The position numbers were made by a program, and so were the translations under genes. Under the pieces are notes generated by a model. The model saw only the letters and a program-made list of their open reading frames with translations, had not been told where the DNA came from and searched no databases. Source: Pseudomonadota bacterium (lineage in GTDB: Bacteria; Pseudomonadota; Gammaproteobacteria; Burkholderiales; Rhodocyclaceae). Taken from it: a DNA stretch of 9,584 nucleotides. Positions 7,005 to 9,584 of this stretch are shown piece by piece; the first letter of the stretch is position 1; each line of letters starts with the position of its first letter. Location: positions 1 to 9,584 of the forward strand of contig JAUPVD010000158.1 in the NCBI GenBank assembly GCA_030917225.1, read 5' to 3'.

Positions 7005-7024
7005 GCTGGGAAGGGGCGTATATT
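6996..7024 (+). promoter_or_regulatory. Possible sigma-70 promoter of uvrA
   Basis: TATATT at 7019-7024 (five of six matches to the -10) follows TTGGTT at 6996-7001 (TTG conserved, otherwise poor) with an ideal 17-base spacer. The predicted transcript would start near 7031 and leave a leader of about 35 bases. The -35 overlaps the most upstream MFS start codon on the other strand. No CTGT-N8-ACAG LexA box is visible near it. Confidence 0.35.
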
Positions 7025-7065
7025 AGCAGGTTTGCTCATTTACCCCTCTCAGGCACCAACCCCCA

Positions 7066-9584
<2,519 letters not shown>

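Overview
The window looks like ordinary chromosome from a betaproteobacterium, most likely of the Rhodocyclales. This rests on high GC, protein-level resemblance, and the ssb / MFS / uvrA gene order, which I recall from betaproteobacteria; I could not check it by search. I see no tRNA, rRNA, CRISPR, insertion sequence, phage or attachment site, and coding density is high.

Layout, left to right. (1) Minus strand, 1-1600: an HDOD-domain signalling protein followed 22 bp later by kup, a potassium uptake permease that runs off the left edge; together a probable two-gene operon. (2) Plus strand, 1795-2466: a small exported protein of unknown function built from two 71-residue repeats exactly 90 residues apart, closed by a strong intrinsic terminator. 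(3) Minus strand, 2554-5112: a large MscS-type mechanosensitive channel with a signal peptide, a periplasmic region of about 540 residues with much coiled coil, and a C-terminal pore; it converges on the repeat protein. (4) Minus strand, 5242-7004: a YajR-like MFS transporter followed 44 bp later by ssb, which ends at a clear intrinsic terminator. (5) Plus strand, 7066 to the right edge: uvrA, divergent from the MFS gene and cut off after about 839 codons.

Two themes are visible. Ion balance and osmotic response are represented by Kup and the mechanosensitive channel, and DNA repair by UvrA and SSB. The repair pair resembles the divergent uvrA-ssb locus of E. coli, but an MFS gene lies between them and I see no E. 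coli-type LexA box in either upstream gap. I found no convincing new system. The least explained items are the duplicated exported protein, the architecture of the channel protein, and a 9-bp-phased GTTC/GAAC repeat just upstream of ssb.
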